From: JAYVIQ01 sp043770215
GTDB lineage: Bacteria > Bacteroidota > Bacteroidia > Cytophagales > JAAEPT01
DNA: 7,036 bases
Assembly: GCA_043770215.1 (NCBI GenBank)
Contig: JAYVIQ010000077.1
Coordinates: 1-7,036, forward strand
Direction: 5' to 3'
Shown in pieces: positions 5,334 through 7,036 of this stretch. Below the pieces are notes generated by a model, which saw only the letters and a program-made list of their open reading frames with translations, did not search any database and was not told where the DNA came from. Position numbers and translations under genes: made by a program. Numbering within the stretch: the first letter of the stretch is position 1; every line of letters begins with the position of its first letter.

Positions 5334-7036
5334 TTACTTAATGCTATTTATAATAGCATTAAATGTAGCGCTTGGTCTCATTGCAATAGATACTAATTCT
5401 GGATTAGGGAAGTAATAGCCATCTACGTCCAAAGCTTTACCCTGAACGGCCAATAATTCTGAAATTATTTTCTCTTCATTATTTTCTATTTCTTCTGCAA
5501 TGGGAGTAAAAATTGCTTTAAGTTCAGCATCACTATTTTGGTTTGCTAAAGCTCTAGCCCAGTACATAGCTAAATAAAAGTGACTGCCTCTGTTGTCTAT
5601 TTGACCAACTTTTCTTGCAGGACTTTTGTCATTTTCTAAGAATTTTTCAGTAGCTTCATCTAAACCAGCAGCCAATATTTTTGCTTTAGGGTTGTTGTTT
5701 ACTTCAGAGTAGTGTTCTAATGAAACTGCCAAGGCCAAAAATTCACCTAGAGAATCCCAACGTAAGTAGTTTTCTTCATAAAATTGTTGAACATGCTTTG
5801 GAGCAGAACCACCAGCACCCGTTTCAAACATTCCACCACCATTCATCAGCGGAACAATTGACAACATTTTAGCACTTGTGCCTAATTCCAAGATAGGGAA
5901 AAGATCAGTATTGTAGTCTCTGAGTACATTACCTGTAACAGAAATAGTATCTTTGCCTTCTTTCATTCTTTGGCATGAAAACAAAGTAGCTTCTTCTGGC
6001 GTCATGATTCTGATATCCAATCCATTGGTATCAAAATTTGGTAAATAAGTAGTTACTTTTTTTATTACCTCAGCATCATGTGCTCTATTTTTGTCTAACC
6101 AAAAAATTGCAGGAGTGTTAGAAGCCCTAGCTCTATTTACAGCTAGTTTTACCCAATCTTGTACTGGAGCATCTTTAGTTTGGCACATTCTCCAGATATC
6201 TCCTTGTTCTACTAAATGTTCAAAAATTACTTTGTCACTTTCATCTGTAACAACTACTTTTCCTTTTTTTGAAATTTCAAATGTTTTATCATGCGAGCCA
6301 TATTCTTCAGCCGCTTGAGCCATCAAACCTACATTTGGTACGGTCCCCATGGTTTTGGGGTCAAAAGCGCCATTTTCTCTACAAAAATCTATTACAACCT
6401 GAAAAATACCAGCATATGTACTATCAGGTATAACAGCTTTTGTGTCCTTTGATTTGCCTTCTTTGTCCCACATTTGACCTGAGTTTCTGATCATGGCAGG
6501 CATAGAAGCATCTACAATTACGTCACTAGGAACGTGTAAATTTGTAATTCCTTTATCGCTATCTACCATAGCCAAAGATGGGCCATTTTCTAAGCAAATA
6601 TTTATTTCTGCTTCTACTTTTGTTTTTATTTCTGTAGAAAGTTTGTTTAGACCGTCTAGTAAATTTCCAAAACCATTGTTTACATTTACACCTACTTCTT
6701 CCAATTCTGGACCATATTTTTCAAAAACTGATTTAAAATAAGATTTTACCGCATGACCAAATATAATTGGATCTGATACTTTCATCATTGTAGCTTTCAA
6801 ATGCAAAGAAAATAAAAGTCCTTTTTCTTTTGCATCAGCCACTTGTTCATCTAAAAATAGAACCAACGCTTTTTTGCTTAAAAGGGTAGCATCTACAATT
6901 TCACTTGCTTGAATTTTTAATCCCTCTTTTAATATTTGAAAAGTTCCGTCATTAGCCTGTAATTCTATTTTTAGGGTAGTAGCATCGGATATGGTTATTG
7001 ATTTTTCATTACTTTTGAAATCATCTTTGCCCATGG
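5334..7036 (-). CDS. icd: Monomeric NADP-dependent isocitrate dehydrogenase (IDH-II), 5' end off-window
   Basis: Oxidatively decarboxylates isocitrate to 2-oxoglutarate with NADP+ in the TCA cycle. It is the large monomeric type (about 740 residues), unrelated in length to the usual ~420-residue dimeric enzyme. 566 residues are visible, counted from the Met at 7034. Compared from memory with the 741-residue Azotobacter vinelandii enzyme, a constant offset of 175 places every known site: catalytic K80 (Lys255), D175 (Asp350), Y245 (Tyr420), R372/D373/D377 (Arg547/Asp548/Asp552), and NADP contacts H414, R425 and R474 (His589, Arg600, Arg649). The match begins at the first visible residue, so the Met at 7034 is an internal conserved Met and the true start lies about 175 codons beyond the right edge. 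The C-terminus (RPSATFNAIINSIK) is complete. No frameshift is seen. The symbol icd is used; idh is also used for this type. Confidence 0.97.
   Translation of the reverse strand, partial: MGKDDFKSNEKSITISDATTLKIELQANDGTFQILKEGLKIQASEIVDATLLSKKALVLFLDEQVADAKEKGLLFSLHLKATMMKVSDPIIFGHAVKSYFKSVFEKYGPELEEVGVNVNNGFGNLLDGLNKLSTEIKTKVEAEINICLENGPSLAMVDSDKGITNLHVPSDVIVDASMPAMIRNSGQMWDKEGKSKDTKAVIPDSTYAGIFQVVIDFCRENGAFDPKTMGTVPNVGLMAQAAEEYGSHDKTFEISKKGKVVVTDESDKVIFEHLVEQGDIWRMCQTKDAPVQDWVKLAVNRARASNTPAIFWLDKNRAHDAEVIKKVTTYLPNFDTNGLDIRIMTPEEATLFSCQRMKEGKDTISVTGNVLRDYNTDLFPILELGTSAKMLSIVPLMNGGGMFETGAGGSAPKHVQQFYEENYLRWDSLGEFLALAVSLEHYSEVNNNPKAKILAAGLDEATEKFLENDKSPARKVGQIDNRGSHFYLAMYWARALANQNSDAELKAIFTPIAEEIENNEEKIISELLAVQGKALDVDGYYFPNPELVSIAMRPSATFNAIINSIK

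Noticed and set aside
6091..6741. Plus-strand open frames (6091-6318 and 6493-6741) inside icd
   Set aside because: Antisense shadows of the conserved isocitrate dehydrogenase frame, with Ser/Thr-rich composition typical of reverse-strand translation.
7032..7034. Met codon at the right edge as the true start of a shortened isocitrate dehydrogenase
   Set aside because: The match to the 741-residue monomeric family is already in register at this Met with an offset of 175. The gene simply runs off the window.

Overview
The window looks like a chromosomal housekeeping segment from a member of the Bacteroidota, most likely a flavobacterium (Flavobacteriia). The DNA is strongly AT-rich with long T and A tracts. 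Genes start without clear Shine-Dalgarno sequences. Two genes have a TAnnTTTG box, the Bacteroidota -7 promoter motif, 20-25 bases before the start codon. The CTP synthase P-loop has the GGVTSSLGKG form that I recall as typical of the phylum. The pyrG-yidC order and the monomeric (IDH-II) isocitrate dehydrogenase also fit. I cannot name a genus.

Layout: bases 1-394 are a non-coding, very AT-rich leader with several palindromes and a candidate promoter. pyrG (CTP synthase, 395-2011, +) and yidC (membrane protein insertase, 2038-3846, +) follow as a probable two-gene operon with a 26-base gap. It is closed by a strong intrinsic terminator at 3871-3914. The convergent intergenic region (3847-4193) holds, directly after the terminator T-tract, a 170-base segment (3915-4084). 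This segment is bounded by imperfect 23-bp inverted repeats, with an identical run of nine T on each side. It is the least ordinary thing in the window and looks like a small non-autonomous mobile element or an intergenic repeat.

On the minus strand, 4194-5066 encodes a PLP-dependent enzyme of the ACC deaminase / D-cysteine desulfhydrase family with its own candidate promoter. Two residues that discriminate the activities point to desulfhydrase-like rather than ACC deaminase activity. Upstream of it on the same strand is icd (5334-7036), a monomeric NADP-dependent isocitrate dehydrogenase. It ends in its own terminator (5207-5240), and its N-terminal ~175 residues lie beyond the right edge of the window.

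Functionally, pyrG supplies CTP for nucleic acids and for CDP-lipid synthesis, and yidC inserts membrane proteins. Their pairing is a conserved housekeeping arrangement rather than a pathway. The two minus-strand genes look independently transcribed and metabolically unrelated (cysteine/sulfur handling and the TCA cycle). I see no defence system, CRISPR array, tRNA, rRNA, complete transposon or phage gene. The window is mostly ordinary, and the interest is concentrated in the intergenic DNA.
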